The position numbers and the translations under genes are program-made. Positions 1 through 12,823 of a stretch of DNA of 64,000 bases are shown one piece after another; the first letter of the stretch is position 1; every line of letters begins with the position of its first letter. Location of the stretch: assembly GCF_000015725.1 (NCBI RefSeq), contig NC_008825.1, forward strand, positions 2,046,001 to 2,110,000. Direction: 5' to 3'. The stretch is from Methylibium petroleiphilum PM1. Its GTDB lineage: Bacteria; Pseudomonadota; Gammaproteobacteria; Burkholderiales; Burkholderiaceae_C. The notes beneath the pieces were generated by a model. That model ran no database searches, had not been told where the DNA came from, and was given only the letters and a program-made list of their open reading frames with translations.

Positions 1-2
1 GA

Positions 3-425
3 CGGTCCGAAGGGGCCACCGTGCTGGCCGGGGGCACGCAGGCGCGCACCGACAGCGGCGGCTACTACGTCGAGCCCACGGTCTTCGACGGTGTGCGCAA
101 CGACATGAAGATCGCACGCGAGGAGATCTTCGGGCCGGTTCTGTCGATCATCCGCTTCAAGGACGAGGCCGAGGCGATCCGCCTCGCCAACGATTCGCCG
201 TACGGGCTGCAGGCCAGCGTGTGGAGCTCGCACATCGATCGTGCGCACCGTGTCGCCGCATCGCTGCGTGCCGGTACGGTGCACGTGAACCAGTACGACG
301 AGGACGACATCACCGTGCCCTTCGGTGGTTTCAAGCAGAGCGGCAACGGCCGCGACAAGTCGCTGCACGCCTTCGACAAGTACACGGAGCTGAAGACGAC
401 CTGGCTGCGCATCAACGCGGCCTGA
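3..425 (+). CDS. puuC: Aldehyde dehydrogenase, C-terminal part (PuuC-like), cut by window start
   Basis: Only the last ~140 residues are present; the reading frame is open to the left edge, so this is the 3' end of a longer gene. The visible part is the end of an NAD(P)-dependent aldehyde dehydrogenase, with the conserved EIFGPVL segment and the terminal PFGGFKQSGNGRDKSLHAF stretch. That ending is typical of gamma-glutamyl-gamma-aminobutyraldehyde dehydrogenase (PuuC). The catalytic Cys and Glu lie outside the window. Directly downstream are a GABA aminotransferase and a glutamine-synthetase-like ligase, the set expected for putrescine or GABA breakdown. The ALDH family is certain; the PuuC subfamily is an inference from the C-terminal motif and neighbours. 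Confidence 0.85.
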   Translation, partial: RSEGATVLAGGTQARTDSGGYYVEPTVFDGVRNDMKIAREEIFGPVLSIIRFKDEAEAIRLANDSPYGLQASVWSSHIDRAHRVAASLRAGTVHVNQYDEDDITVPFGGFKQSGNGRDKSLHAFDKYTELKTTWLRINAA

Positions 426-473
426 AGACCTTGTTGGGCCGCTCCGCCCACCGAGCCGGCAGAGGAGACGAGC

Positions 474-1754
474 ATGAAGATCTCGCGCAACGAACAGCTG
501 ATGGCCCGCAAGGCCGCCGCCACGCCGCGCGGCGTGGGCGTGATGGCCGGCTTCTTCGCCGACCGCGCCGAGAACGCGCTGCTGTGGGACGTGCAGGGTC
601 AGCGCTACATCGATTTCGCCGGTGGCATCGCGGTGCTCAACACCGGCCACCGCCATCCGAAGGTGGTGGCTGCCATCGAGGCCCAGCTGCAGCGCTTCAC
701 GCACAGCTGCTACCAGGTCGTGCCCTACGAGAGCTACGTCGCGCTGGCCGAGAAGCTCAACGCCATGACGCCCGGCAAGCACGCCAAGAAGACCGCCTTC
801 TTCTCGACCGGCGCCGAGGCGGTGGAGAATGCCGTCAAGATCGCCCGCGCCCACACCCGGCGCGGCGGCGTGATCGCCTTCGGCGGTGCCTTCCACGGCC
901 GCTCGCTGTTCGCGGTGGCGCTGACCGGCAAGGTGCAGCCCTACAAGGCCGGCTTCGGCCCCTTCCCGCCGGAGATCTACCACGCCCCCTTCCCTTGCCA
1001 CGGCGCCTCGCTCGATGCGGCGAAGAAGGCGGTCGAGCAACTCTTCAAGGCCGACATCGAGCCCAGCCGCGTCGCGGCCATCGTGTTCGAGCCGGTGCAG
1101 GGCGAAGGCGGCTTCAACGTGATCCAGGCCGAGGCGGTGAAGTGGCTGCGCAAGCTGTGCGACGAGCACGGCATCGTGATGATCGCCGACGAGGTGCAGA
1201 CCGGCTTCGGTCGCACCGGCAAGATGTTCGCGATGCAGCACTTCAACGTCGTGCCCGACCTGCTCGTCAGCGCCAAGAGCCTGGCCGCCGGCCTGCCGCT
1301 GTCTGCGGTGACCGGCAGCGCCGAGATCATGGACGCACCGGCCCCGGGTGGCCTGGGCGGCACCTATGCCGGCAACCCGCTGGCCATCGCCGCGGCCCAC
1401 GCCGTGATCGAGGTGATGGCCGAGGAGAAGCTGCCCGAGCGCGGGCAACAGCTCGGCAACGAGCTCAAGACCCTGCTCAACGGCCTGCGGGCCGAGGTCC
1501 CGCAGATCGCCGACGTGCGGGGGCTGGGTGCGATGGTCGCGGTCGAGTTCCAGCACCCCAAGACCCAGGCGCCCGACGCCGACATGACCAAGCGCGTACA
1601 GGCCGAGGCGCTGCGCCGACACCTCATCCTGCTGAGCTGCGGCGTCGACGGCAACGTGCTGCGCTTCCTGTTCCCGCTGACCATCGAGCATGCGGTGTTC
1701 GGCGAGGCCCTGGGCATCCTCAGCGATGCGCTGAAGGCAGCCTCGCGTGGCTGA
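474..1754 (+). CDS. gabT: 4-aminobutyrate aminotransferase
   Basis: Class-III PLP aminotransferase of 426 residues, the usual GabT length. It transfers the amino group of GABA to 2-oxoglutarate, giving succinate semialdehyde and glutamate. Visible marks are [10 protein letters not shown] (about 111-120), the PLP-binding [13 protein letters not shown] (about 237-249) and the Schiff-base lysine in SAKSL, which falls at K268 as in E. coli GabT. The ATG at 474 follows a GAGGAG-type ribosome binding site. It lies 48 bp after the aldehyde dehydrogenase and its last 8 bases overlap the next gene, so the three are probably one transcript. The substrate could also be another omega-amino acid such as 5-aminovalerate. 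Confidence 0.92.
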   Translation: MKISRNEQLMARKAAATPRGVGVMAGFFADRAENALLWDVQGQRYIDFAGGIAVLNTGHRHPKVVAAIEAQLQRFTHSCYQVVPYESYVALAEKLNAMTPGKHAKKTAFFSTGAEAVENAVKIARAHTRRGGVIAFGGAFHGRSLFAVALTGKVQPYKAGFGPFPPEIYHAPFPCHGASLDAAKKAVEQLFKADIEPSRVAAIVFEPVQGEGGFNVIQAEAVKWLRKLCDEHGIVMIADEVQTGFGRTGKMFAMQHFNVVPDLLVSAKSLAAGLPLSAVTGSAEIMDAPAPGGLGGTYAGNPLAIAAAHAVIEVMAEEKLPERGQQLGNELKTLLNGLRAEVPQIADVRGLGAMVAVEFQHPKTQAPDADMTKRVQAEALRRHLILLSCGVDGNVLRFLFPLTIEHAVFGEALGILSDALKAASRG

Positions 1755-3102
1755 CGCGCCCAGTTCGCTCGCCGAGTTCGCACGCTCGGCGGGCGCATCG
1801 CTCGCCGCCGAGGGCGTGCACACGCTGCTGGTGCAGTTCACCGACCTGCACGGCGTCGCCAAGGGCAAGCTGGTGCCACTGCACCAGCTGGAGACCGTGC
1901 TGACCGATGGCGCCGGATTCGCCGGCCCGTCGATCTGGGGCACCGGCCTGCCGCGCACCGGCCCCAGGGCCGAGTACTACGCACGCGGTGACGCCGCCAC
2001 GCTGCAGGCGTTGCCTTGGATGCCCGGTGTCGCTCGCCTCGTCGGCGACGGCTTCGTCAATGGCGGCGCCTTCGATGCCTGTCCACGCCAGGTGCTCAAG
2101 CGCGCCACGGCCCGCCTCGCCGCGCGCGGCTGGACGCTGCAGACCGGCATCGAGCCCGAGTTCTTCCTGCTCCGCCGCGAAGGTGTGCGCTACGTGCCGG
2201 TCGACGATGCCGACCGGCTCGACAAGCCGAGCTACGACCTGAAGAGCCTGCCGCGCCAGCAAGGCTTCCTGCAGGCGCTGCGCGTCGCACTCGAAGGTGC
2301 TGGCTTGCAGGTCCTGCAGATCGACCACGAGGACGCCCACGGCCAGTACGAGCTGAACTTCCGCCACGACGAGGCACTGCGCAGCGCCGACCATGTGATG
2401 CTGTTCAAGCTGGCCGCGCACGCGCTCGCCGAACAGCGTGGCTGCGTGTTCTCGATGATGCCCAAGCCCTTCGCCAACCAGCCGGGCAGCGGGCTGCATT
2501 TCCACGTGTCACTGTGGGACGCTGGGCGTTGCCTGTTCGACGCGGCCGATGCCGCCGAGCCACTGTCGCGGCTCGGACGACAATTCGTCGCCGGTGTGCT
2601 GGCCCACAGCGCGGCGCTGTGCGCGCTGGCCGCGCCCACGGTCAACAGCTACAAGCGCCTGGTGGTGGGCGAATCGCTGTCGGGCACCAGCTGGGCGCCC
2701 GCTTACGTGGCGCACGGCCCGAACAACCGCACGGCGCTGGTGCGCACGCTTGCCGGCCGCTTCGAGTGGCGCGTGCCGGATGCCTCGGCCAATCCTTACC
2801 TGGCGACCGCGGCGCTGATTGCGGCCGGGCTGGACGGCATCGACCGCGAGCTCGATCCCGGCCCGGCCTGCACCGACGACCTGTTCGCGCTGAGCCTGGC
2901 CGAGATCCGGACTCGCAGGATCGCGATGCTGCCGCAGAGCCTGGGCGAGGCGGTTGACGCGTTCGAGGCCAGCGAGCTGCTGCACGGCGCGCTCGGCGAC
3001 ACGCTGCACCGCGAGTTCGTGCGGCTCAAGCGCGCCGAGTGGATCGACTACGCCCGCCACGTCAGCGACTGGGAACACGCGCGCTACGGCGCGACGTTCT
3101 GA
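1747..3102 (+). CDS. Glutamine synthetase family ligase (type III GlnT / PuuA-like)
   Basis: A 451-residue glutamine-synthetase-fold ligase. Family signatures are GIEPEFFLL (about 134-142, metal site), DHEDAHGQYELNF (about 193-205), MPKPF (238-242) and GSGLHFHVSLWD (about 247-258). The pattern resembles the GlnT/type III group, whose members include gamma-glutamylmethylamide synthetases, rather than ammonia-assimilating GlnA. Following an aldehyde dehydrogenase and a GABA aminotransferase, the likeliest job is ATP-dependent gamma-glutamylation of an amine such as putrescine (PuuA role), but the substrate cannot be read from sequence. It starts with GTG at 1747, overlapping the gabT stop, which suggests translational coupling. 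Confidence 0.85.
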   Translation: MADAPSSLAEFARSAGASLAAEGVHTLLVQFTDLHGVAKGKLVPLHQLETVLTDGAGFAGPSIWGTGLPRTGPRAEYYARGDAATLQALPWMPGVARLVGDGFVNGGAFDACPRQVLKRATARLAARGWTLQTGIEPEFFLLRREGVRYVPVDDADRLDKPSYDLKSLPRQQGFLQALRVALEGAGLQVLQIDHEDAHGQYELNFRHDEALRSADHVMLFKLAAHALAEQRGCVFSMMPKPFANQPGSGLHFHVSLWDAGRCLFDAADAAEPLSRLGRQFVAGVLAHSAALCALAAPTVNSYKRLVVGESLSGTSWAPAYVAHGPNNRTALVRTLAGRFEWRVPDASANPYLATAALIAAGLDGIDRELDPGPACTDDLFALSLAEIRTRRIAMLPQSLGEAVDAFEASELLHGALGDTLHREFVRLKRAEWIDYARHVSDWEHARYGATF

Positions 3103-3149
3103 GCCTCGCCCCGCCGGCAGACCGAGGCTCAAGTCCGGCGCGGCGGGGC
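3101..3149. terminator. Overlapping inverted repeats after the GS-like gene
   Basis: Two alternative hairpins overlap just after the stop codon. GAGCCTCG at 3101-3108 pairs with CGAGGCTC at 3123-3130, and GCCCCGCC at 3108-3115 pairs with GGCGGGGC at 3142-3149. Neither is followed by a T-run, so a role in termination or mRNA 3'-end protection is plausible but unproven. Confidence 0.4.
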
Positions 3150-3180
3150 CGATGACGCGGGAATACTCCGGACAGGACCC

Positions 3181-4158
3181 ATGGCAGCGTGGTGGCATCG
3201 ATTCGTGCGAGTTCGCGGCGGCCCGCCCCCGGCCCGCCCTGCTCCGCTGCCCGTTTCGCCGGCCGTCGCTGCCGCCGTGGCGGCCGCTGTGCCGCGGCTG
3301 GACCTCGATGACCCGCTCGACGAACTGGCAGCCCCACCGCTGCTGCCCTGGCTGCTGGCGCTCGAGTCGGTCGTGGAGCAGGCCGACCCGACCCTGCAGG
3401 AGCGGCGCGCGCTGCGCGTCGTCGATGCGCTGATCCAGCGCCCCGAGGCGCCGCTCGAGCTGATCCCGCGCGCCCGCACCGTCATTCCCCACCTGCTGGC
3501 CCTGCTGCGCCGGCCCGATTGCGCGCTGCCGGCGCTGGCCGAGCAGGTCGGCCGCGACCTGGTGCTCACCGCCGAGGTGATGCGTGCGGCACGCAGTGCC
3601 GCGCTGGGCACGTCCGGTGGCCCGCCGCCGGACCTGCAGCAGGCGCTGGCGCGGCTCGGCGTGGTCGGGCTCAACGCTGCCATCGCCCGCGTCGTGCTGC
3701 GACCGATGTTCGAGTCCGAGGGCGACGGCCTGTTCGCGCGCTCCGGCCCGCGGCTCTGGGAGCACGCCGAGGCCAAGGCCCAGCACTGCCGCGCTCTGGC
3801 CGCAGCCGGTGGCGTCGACGCCTTCGACGCCTACCTCGCGGGACTGATGCACAACAGCGGCTGGACCGTCGCGCTCCGTGCGCTCGACCGCAGTGGTCTG
3901 TTCGACGAGCCGCCGCCGGCGGTCTCGCCGCGCCTGAGCGCCGCGTTCTCGCGCGCGCTGCAGCCGCGCTGCGACGCGTTGTTCGGCCGCGTCGCAGCGA
4001 GCTGGCAGGTCACGCCCTCACTGACCGCGGTGGCCACGTCGGCTGCGGCGCCCGGCGGGCTGGCGGCCAGCGACCTGCCGCTCGCCGCCTTGCTCCGGCG
4101 CGCCGACGCCCTGGCCAGCCGCATGGTCGCCGGATCGCCAGCCGCCGGGGCGGCCTGA
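3181..4158 (+). CDS. HDOD-domain protein
   Basis: A 325-residue protein. After a low-complexity Pro/Ala N-terminus (to about residue 45), residues about 100-260 look like an HDOD domain: an ARTVIPHLLALLRRPDC start, a helix LAEQVGRDLVLTAEVMRAA, and AYLAGLMHNSGW in the place of the usual hydrophobic-GLLHDIG motif. HDOD proteins are non-catalytic relatives of HD phosphohydrolases used in signalling; the second motif here reads HNSG instead of HDIG, consistent with no metal catalysis. It is 78 bp downstream of the ligase gene on the same strand. No output domain is visible, so its pathway is unknown. Confidence 0.7.
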   Translation: MAAWWHRFVRVRGGPPPARPAPLPVSPAVAAAVAAAVPRLDLDDPLDELAAPPLLPWLLALESVVEQADPTLQERRALRVVDALIQRPEAPLELIPRARTVIPHLLALLRRPDCALPALAEQVGRDLVLTAEVMRAARSAALGTSGGPPPDLQQALARLGVVGLNAAIARVVLRPMFESEGDGLFARSGPRLWEHAEAKAQHCRALAAAGGVDAFDAYLAGLMHNSGWTVALRALDRSGLFDEPPPAVSPRLSAAFSRALQPRCDALFGRVAASWQVTPSLTAVATSAAAPGGLAASDLPLAALLRRADALASRMVAGSPAAGAA

Positions 4159-4174
4159 GCTGCGGCGCCGCAGC
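4159..4174. terminator. GC-rich palindrome between convergent genes
   Basis: GCTGCGGCGCCGCAGC is a perfect 16-bp palindrome sitting between the stop codons of the HDOD gene (+) and the asparaginase gene (-). It can fold as a 6-bp stem with a 4-nt loop on either strand. No T-run is present, so it is only a possible bidirectional terminator. Confidence 0.4.
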
Positions 4175-4189
4175 CCGTTGGCGGACTCC

Positions 4190-6473
<2,284 letters not shown>

Positions 6474-6501
6474 GGCCGGCTGCGCACGCCTCCTGCTGCG
6501 C

Positions 6502-7434
6502 GTGAGCCTCGGGCCGCCCACCCCCACGAGTGCTGCCCACCGCGCGCCGTGGTGGGCGTATGCCAGCCTCGGCGCCAGCATGGCGCTGGTCGGCAGCTAT
6601 GTCGGCCTGTCGAAGCTGCTGGTCGCTGTGTTCCCGGTTCTGCTGCTGGCCTGGCTGCGCTTCGGCATCGCGGCCATCGCGATGGTGCACTGGGTGCATC
6701 GGACCGCCGACGAGCCGCGGCTGGGCCGACGCGACCGCTGGCTGCTGTTTCTCGAAGCCTTCTTCGGCAACTTCCTGTTTTCGGTGTGCATGCTGTTCGG
6801 CGTGGCCCTGAGTTCGGCACTGGCGGCCGGCGTGATCATGGCCGCGCTGCCGGCCGTGGTGGCCCTGCTGTCGTGGGTCGGACTGCGAGAGCGCATTGCG
6901 CCACGCGTGCTGGGCGGCATCTGCTGCGCGGTGGCCGGGATCGCGCTGGTTTCACTGGCCCAGGCCGGGCCCGACGGCGGCGGGAGTTCACTGCTCGGCA
7001 ACGCGCTGCTGCTCGGTGCCGTGTTCTGCGAGGCGCTCTACGTGGTGATCGGCAAGCAGCTTACCGGCCAGGTGAGCGCACGCCGCATCAGCGCGCTGGT
7101 GAACCTGTGGGGCCTGGCACTGGTGACGCCGTTCGGCCTGTGGCAAGCGTGGCAGTTCGACTTCTCGGCGGTGCGCGGCGGCGTCTGGGTGCTGCTGCTG
7201 TTCTACGCACTCGCAGCCAGCATGGCGACGGTGTGGCTGTGGATGACGGGACTGAAACACGTGCCGGCGTCGTCGGCTGGCGTGTTCACGGTGCTGCTGC
7301 CGATCAGCGCCGCCGCCATCGGCGTTCTGCTGCTGGGCGAGCACGTCAGCGGCATCCAGCTCGGCGCCTTCGCCCTGGCACTGGCCGGTGTGGTGCTGGC
7401 CACCTGGCCGGCGCAGCGGAACGCCGCGTACTGA
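6502..7434 (+). CDS. EamA-family (DMT) exporter, paralogue 1
   Basis: Inner-membrane protein of about 310 residues made of two EamA repeats with roughly ten transmembrane helices; hydrophobic segments begin at the ASLGASMALVGSYVGLSK helix. Family members export amino acids or other metabolites, but the substrate cannot be predicted. The start is uncertain: GTG at 6502 leaves a short cytoplasmic N-terminus before helix 1 and lies just after galE. It ends 21 bp from the convergent dusA. Two other EamA genes are in this window (8573 and 49513), and all three are clearly diverged from one another. Confidence 0.85.
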   Translation: MSLGPPTPTSAAHRAPWWAYASLGASMALVGSYVGLSKLLVAVFPVLLLAWLRFGIAAIAMVHWVHRTADEPRLGRRDRWLLFLEAFFGNFLFSVCMLFGVALSSALAAGVIMAALPAVVALLSWVGLRERIAPRVLGGICCAVAGIALVSLAQAGPDGGGSSLLGNALLLGAVFCEALYVVIGKQLTGQVSARRISALVNLWGLALVTPFGLWQAWQFDFSAVRGGVWVLLLFYALAASMATVWLWMTGLKHVPASSAGVFTVLLPISAAAIGVLLLGEHVSGIQLGAFALALAGVVLATWPAQRNAAY

Positions 7435-7455
7435 ACTGAAAGGCCTGCGGCGCCG

Positions 7456-8514
7456 TCAAGCCGCCGCCGCGACCTCGTCCACCGTCGGCCGGCGGCGCGC
7501 CAGCGCCGACACCACCTCCGGCGGCTCGTTCTTGAGCCGATGATCCGACCAGACCTGCCGCCAGCGCCGGGCGCCGGACATACCGCTCCACAGGCCGAGC
7601 ATGTGGCGCGATACGCGCGACCAGGGCTCGCCCTGCAGCCGCTGAAGCTCCATGTAGCGCACCATCGCCGCCTCGATGTCGGCACGGTCTCGCTCGAGTG
7701 GCGCGTCGCCGAAGAAGCGCACATCCCAATCAGCCATCAGCCAGGGATGGTGGTAGGCCTCACGCCCGAGCATCACGCCATCGACCTGCGCCAGGTGCGT
7801 GGCGATCTCGTCGTGGGTCTTGACGCCGCCGTTCAGCACGATCGTCAAGGCCGGGAAATCGCGCTTGAGGCGGTAGACCCACTCGTGGCGCAGCGGTGGC
7901 AGTTCGCGGTTCTCCTTCGGGCTGAGGCCCTTGAGCCAGGCATTGCGTGCGTGGACGATGAACACCTCGCAGCCGGCCGCTGCCACGGTGCCGATGAAAT
8001 CGCGCACGAACCCGTAGCTCTCGGTCCGGTCAATGCCGATGCGGTGCTTCACGGTCACCGGGATGCCCACCGCGTCACGCATCGCCTTCACGCCGTCGGC
8101 CACCAGGTCGGGCTCGGCCATCAGGCAGGCGCCGAAGGCGCCACGTTGCACACGCTCGCTGGGACAGCCGCAATTGAGGTTGATCTCGTCGTAGCCCCAG
8201 CGCTCGCCGAGCTTCGCGCAGGCGGCCAGATCCTCCGGCTCGCTGCCGCCCAGCTGCAGCGCCACCGGGTGCTCCTCGGGGCCGAAGTCCAGATGCCTCG
8301 GCACATCGCCGTGCAACAGGGCTCCGGTGGTGACCATCTCGGTATAGAGCCGGGTGTGGCGCGAGAGCAGGCGATGGAAGTGACGGCAATGTCGATCGGT
8401 CCAGTCCATCATCGGCGCGACCGACAGGCGCCACGGATTCCACTGCCGATCCGAAGTGAGGTCTCGTTCCACTGAACTGCCAGAAGGATGAGGTGCAAGG
8501 CTCAGAGCCAGCAC
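7456..8514 (-). CDS. dusA: tRNA-dihydrouridine(20/20a) synthase
   Basis: FMN enzyme that reduces uridine to dihydrouridine in the tRNA D-loop. The 352-residue protein has the Dus TIM-barrel signatures: SVAPMMDWTD near the N-terminus, LNCGCPSERVQRGAFGACL with the catalytic Cys in GACL, VKHRIGID and VLNGGVK. The combination APMMDWTDRHCR and GCPSERVQRGAFGACLM is that of DusA rather than DusB or DusC. The first ~28 residues are poorly conserved, so the true start may be an internal codon slightly downstream. It is convergent with the upstream-numbered exporter gene. Confidence 0.93.
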   Translation of the reverse strand: MLALSLAPHPSGSSVERDLTSDRQWNPWRLSVAPMMDWTDRHCRHFHRLLSRHTRLYTEMVTTGALLHGDVPRHLDFGPEEHPVALQLGGSEPEDLAACAKLGERWGYDEINLNCGCPSERVQRGAFGACLMAEPDLVADGVKAMRDAVGIPVTVKHRIGIDRTESYGFVRDFIGTVAAAGCEVFIVHARNAWLKGLSPKENRELPPLRHEWVYRLKRDFPALTIVLNGGVKTHDEIATHLAQVDGVMLGREAYHHPWLMADWDVRFFGDAPLERDRADIEAAMVRYMELQRLQGEPWSRVSRHMLGLWSGMSGARRWRQVWSDHRLKNEPPEVVSALARRRPTVDEVAAAA

Positions 8515-8572
8515 GATGACCGCATTGTCCCAGTTGCTCGCATGCCAAGTATCGTGCCGAGCCCGGCCTTGC

Positions 8573-9466
8573 TCAGCGCCGTTGCCGCAGCGCCAGCGCT
8601 TCGTTGACCACCAGCGCGCCGAGCACCAGCGCTCCGCCCGTCAGCGTGCTCGGCCCCGGTCGCTCACCGGCCCCGAGCCAGGCCCAGCTCACACCGAACA
8701 GCACCTCTAGCAGGCCCAGCAGCGCGATCTCCGGTGCCGGCAGTTCGCGGGTCAGCCGCACCACGAGCAGGCAGGGAATGGCCAGTTGCACGGCACCCAG
8801 CAGACCGAGCAGCCCGAGGTCGTGGTCCGAGGCCTGCAGCGGCCAGGCGAGCGGCAGCGCCACGACGGCCGACAGCAGCCCACCGATCAGCACGGCCGGC
8901 AGCATGTCCTGGGTGGCCACTGCGGCTTCGTCGGGATCGGCCGGGCCGTGGCTGGCGTACTGCAACACCGTCCAGTTGGTGGCCGCCGCCAGCGGCACCG
9001 TCAGCGCGATCAGGGTACCGGTGAGCGACATGCCCGCTCCCGCCTCCTGGCCGAACATCCAGGCGATGCCGATGCCGCCGACCGCGATCGCGATCCAGGT
9101 GCGCGCCGGCAGCCGGTGGTGCAGGAAGATCCGCGCGAACAGCGCGGTGATCAGCGGCCCGATCGCCATCGTGACCAGCACGTTGGCCACCGTCGTCAGG
9201 GTGATCGCCACCATGAAGGCAGTGAACATCGTCGCCCAGCACAGTCCCGATGCCCACACCGGCCAGGGCGCACGCAGCAGGCCGCGCCACAGCGCCGCGC
9301 CCCGCATCGCGCTCAGCGCCACCGTGAGCGTCAGCGCGTTGAACAGGCTGCGCCAGAAGGTCACCTCGAAGCTGCGCGCAGCGTCCAGGTGACGAGTGAC
9401 GACACCGGCGATACTCCAGAGGAGCGTCACCACGATCATCAGCGTGACCGCGCGTCCGTGTGTCAT
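8573..9466 (-). CDS. EamA-family (DMT) exporter, paralogue 2
   Basis: Membrane protein of about 297 residues with two EamA repeats and around ten helices, starting with the helix at THGRAVTLMIVVTLLWSIAG. Substrate unknown. ATG at 9466 is used; a TTG at 9478 would add four residues. It lies 16 bp behind typA on the same strand and may be read as the last gene of that operon. Confidence 0.85.
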   Translation of the reverse strand: MTHGRAVTLMIVVTLLWSIAGVVTRHLDAARSFEVTFWRSLFNALTLTVALSAMRGAALWRGLLRAPWPVWASGLCWATMFTAFMVAITLTTVANVLVTMAIGPLITALFARIFLHHRLPARTWIAIAVGGIGIAWMFGQEAGAGMSLTGTLIALTVPLAAATNWTVLQYASHGPADPDEAAVATQDMLPAVLIGGLLSAVVALPLAWPLQASDHDLGLLGLLGAVQLAIPCLLVVRLTRELPAPEIALLGLLEVLFGVSWAWLGAGERPGPSTLTGGALVLGALVVNEALALRQRR

Positions 9467-9482
9467 CGACCCCGGCAAGGAC

Positions 9483-11311
<1,829 letters not shown>

Positions 11312-11315
<4 letters not shown>

Positions 11316-12349
11316 GTCATGCTCACTTGCTTGGATTCGGTAAGGGGCGCAGCGGTCGCGGTGTCGGCGGCAGGGCTGGCGTCGATCAGCGCCTGCACTT
11401 CAGGCGGGCTCAGCAGCCGGTCGGGGATCAGTTCTCCGGCCTTCACGTGGGCGCTGCCGAGGAAGGCACGCGGCTCGGGGCCGTACACCCGCACCGCGGC
11501 GCAATCCACAGCCTCGACGCGGCGACGCAGGCCGGACAGGAAGCGGCCGGCGTCGTCAGCCGTCAACCGCACGGCAGGCCAGTCGGCCACCAGCACGTCG
11601 GGCGGCAACAGGCGCTGCTCGCGCAGCACGGGATCGAGCGCCTGCAGCGCGTCGATGGTGATCGCGCCGTCCAGTTGCACCGGTCCGCTGGCCACCCGGC
11701 GCAGCGCGCTCAGGTGGGCGCCGCAGCCGAGCGCACGGCCCAGGTCTTCGGCGAGTGTACGGATGTAGGTGCCCTTGCTGACGCAGACCTCGATGTCGAG
11801 CTCGTCAGCGTGCCAGCGCAGGATGTCCAGCCGATGAATCACGACTCGCCGCGGGGTGCGTTCGACCTCGACGCCGGCGCGCGCGTATTCGTAGAGCGCC
11901 TTGCCCTCGCGCTTGAGCGCCGAATGCATCGGTGGCAGCTGCATCGTCTCGCCGGTCAGGGCGGCGCAGGCGGCGCGCAGCGCCGCATCGTCGAAGGACA
12001 CCGGGCGCGTCTCGATCACCTCGCCCTCGCCGTCGCCACCGATGCGCGTGACGCCGAGCTTCAGCGTCGCACGGTAGGTCTTGTCGGCATCCAGGCTGGC
12101 CTGCGAAAACTTGGTGGCCGCGCCGAAGCACAGCGGCAGCAGGCCCGTCGCCAGCGGATCGAGGGTGCCGGTGTGCCCCCCCTTCTCGGCGCGCAGCATG
12201 CCCTTGACCTTCTGCAGCGCATCGTTGCTCGACCAGCCCAGCGGCTTGTCGAGCAGCAGCACGCCGTGCAGTGCACGGCGCGGTGCACGCGGCTCGCGCA
12301 CGGCTTGCGGCACGCGGCGGGGCGGACGGTTCAGCGCAACCGGGTTCAC
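11312..12349 (-). CDS. truB: tRNA pseudouridine(55) synthase
   Basis: Makes pseudouridine 55 in the T-loop of most tRNAs. Marks are [18 protein letters not shown] near the N-terminus, the catalytic-Asp motif [18 protein letters not shown], and [18 protein letters not shown]. The GTG at 12349 is preferred over the GTG at 12367: it follows rbfA's stop by one base and has GAGG six bases upstream, giving 345 residues. Sits between rbfA and typA, the classic order of this operon, with a four-base overlap into typA. Confidence 0.94.
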
Positions 12350-12350
12350 G

Positions 12351-12743
12351 TCAGGCCTCGGTGGCACCCGGTTGATCGTCCGCGTCCTTCGCCCGGGTCG
12401 CGTTGGCCTGGTGGATCAGCGCGTTGAGGTCGGCCGCACGCTCGGTGGTACGGTCGAACTGGAAATGCAGCGTGGGCACGGTGTGGATCTGCAGGCGCTT
12501 GAAGAGGCTGTTGCGCAGGTAACCGGCGGCCTCGTTCAGCGCGGCGGCGCACTCGGCCGGATCGCCGATCAGCACCGAGAAGAACACCTTCGCGTGCGCA
12601 TAGTCGGGCGTGACCTCGACCGCCTGGATCGTGACCATGCCGATGCGCGGGTCCTTGAGCTCACGGATGAGCCCGGCGACGTCGCGCTGGATCTGGTCGG
12701 CCACGCGCAGGCCGCGGTTGGGAATGGCGCGCTTGTGCTTCAT
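12351..12743 (-). CDS. rbfA: 30S ribosome-binding factor A
   Basis: Small KH-fold protein (130 residues) needed for late 30S subunit maturation and 16S rRNA 5'-end processing. Family features are R-V-A-D-Q-I-Q-R-D at the start, [21 protein letters not shown] in the middle (quoted in part: DPRIGMVTI), and the conserved PTLHFQFD near residue 95. Encoded between infB and truB in the standard operon. The ATG at 12743 is followed by the Lys/Arg-rich start expected of the family. Confidence 0.94.
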   Translation of the reverse strand: MKHKRAIPNRGLRVADQIQRDVAGLIRELKDPRIGMVTIQAVEVTPDYAHAKVFFSVLIGDPAECAAALNEAAGYLRNSLFKRLQIHTVPTLHFQFDRTTERAADLNALIHQANATRAKDADDQPGATEA

Positions 12744-12769
12744 GATGGGCTCCTGAACGACCCCTCAAG

Positions 12770-12805
12770 CACGAACCCCGCCGACTTTCGAGGGCGGGGT
12801 CCGTG
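12770..12805 (-). terminator. Long hairpin between infB and rbfA
   Basis: A 13-bp stem with one mismatch: CACGAACCCCGCC at 12770-12782 against GGCGGGGTCCGTG at 12793-12805, with a 10-nt loop. It lies in the 80-bp infB-rbfA gap. No T-run follows on the minus strand, so a processing or RNA-stability role is as likely as partial termination. Confidence 0.5.
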
Positions 12806-12823
12806 CACGAGGCCAACTCCGCC

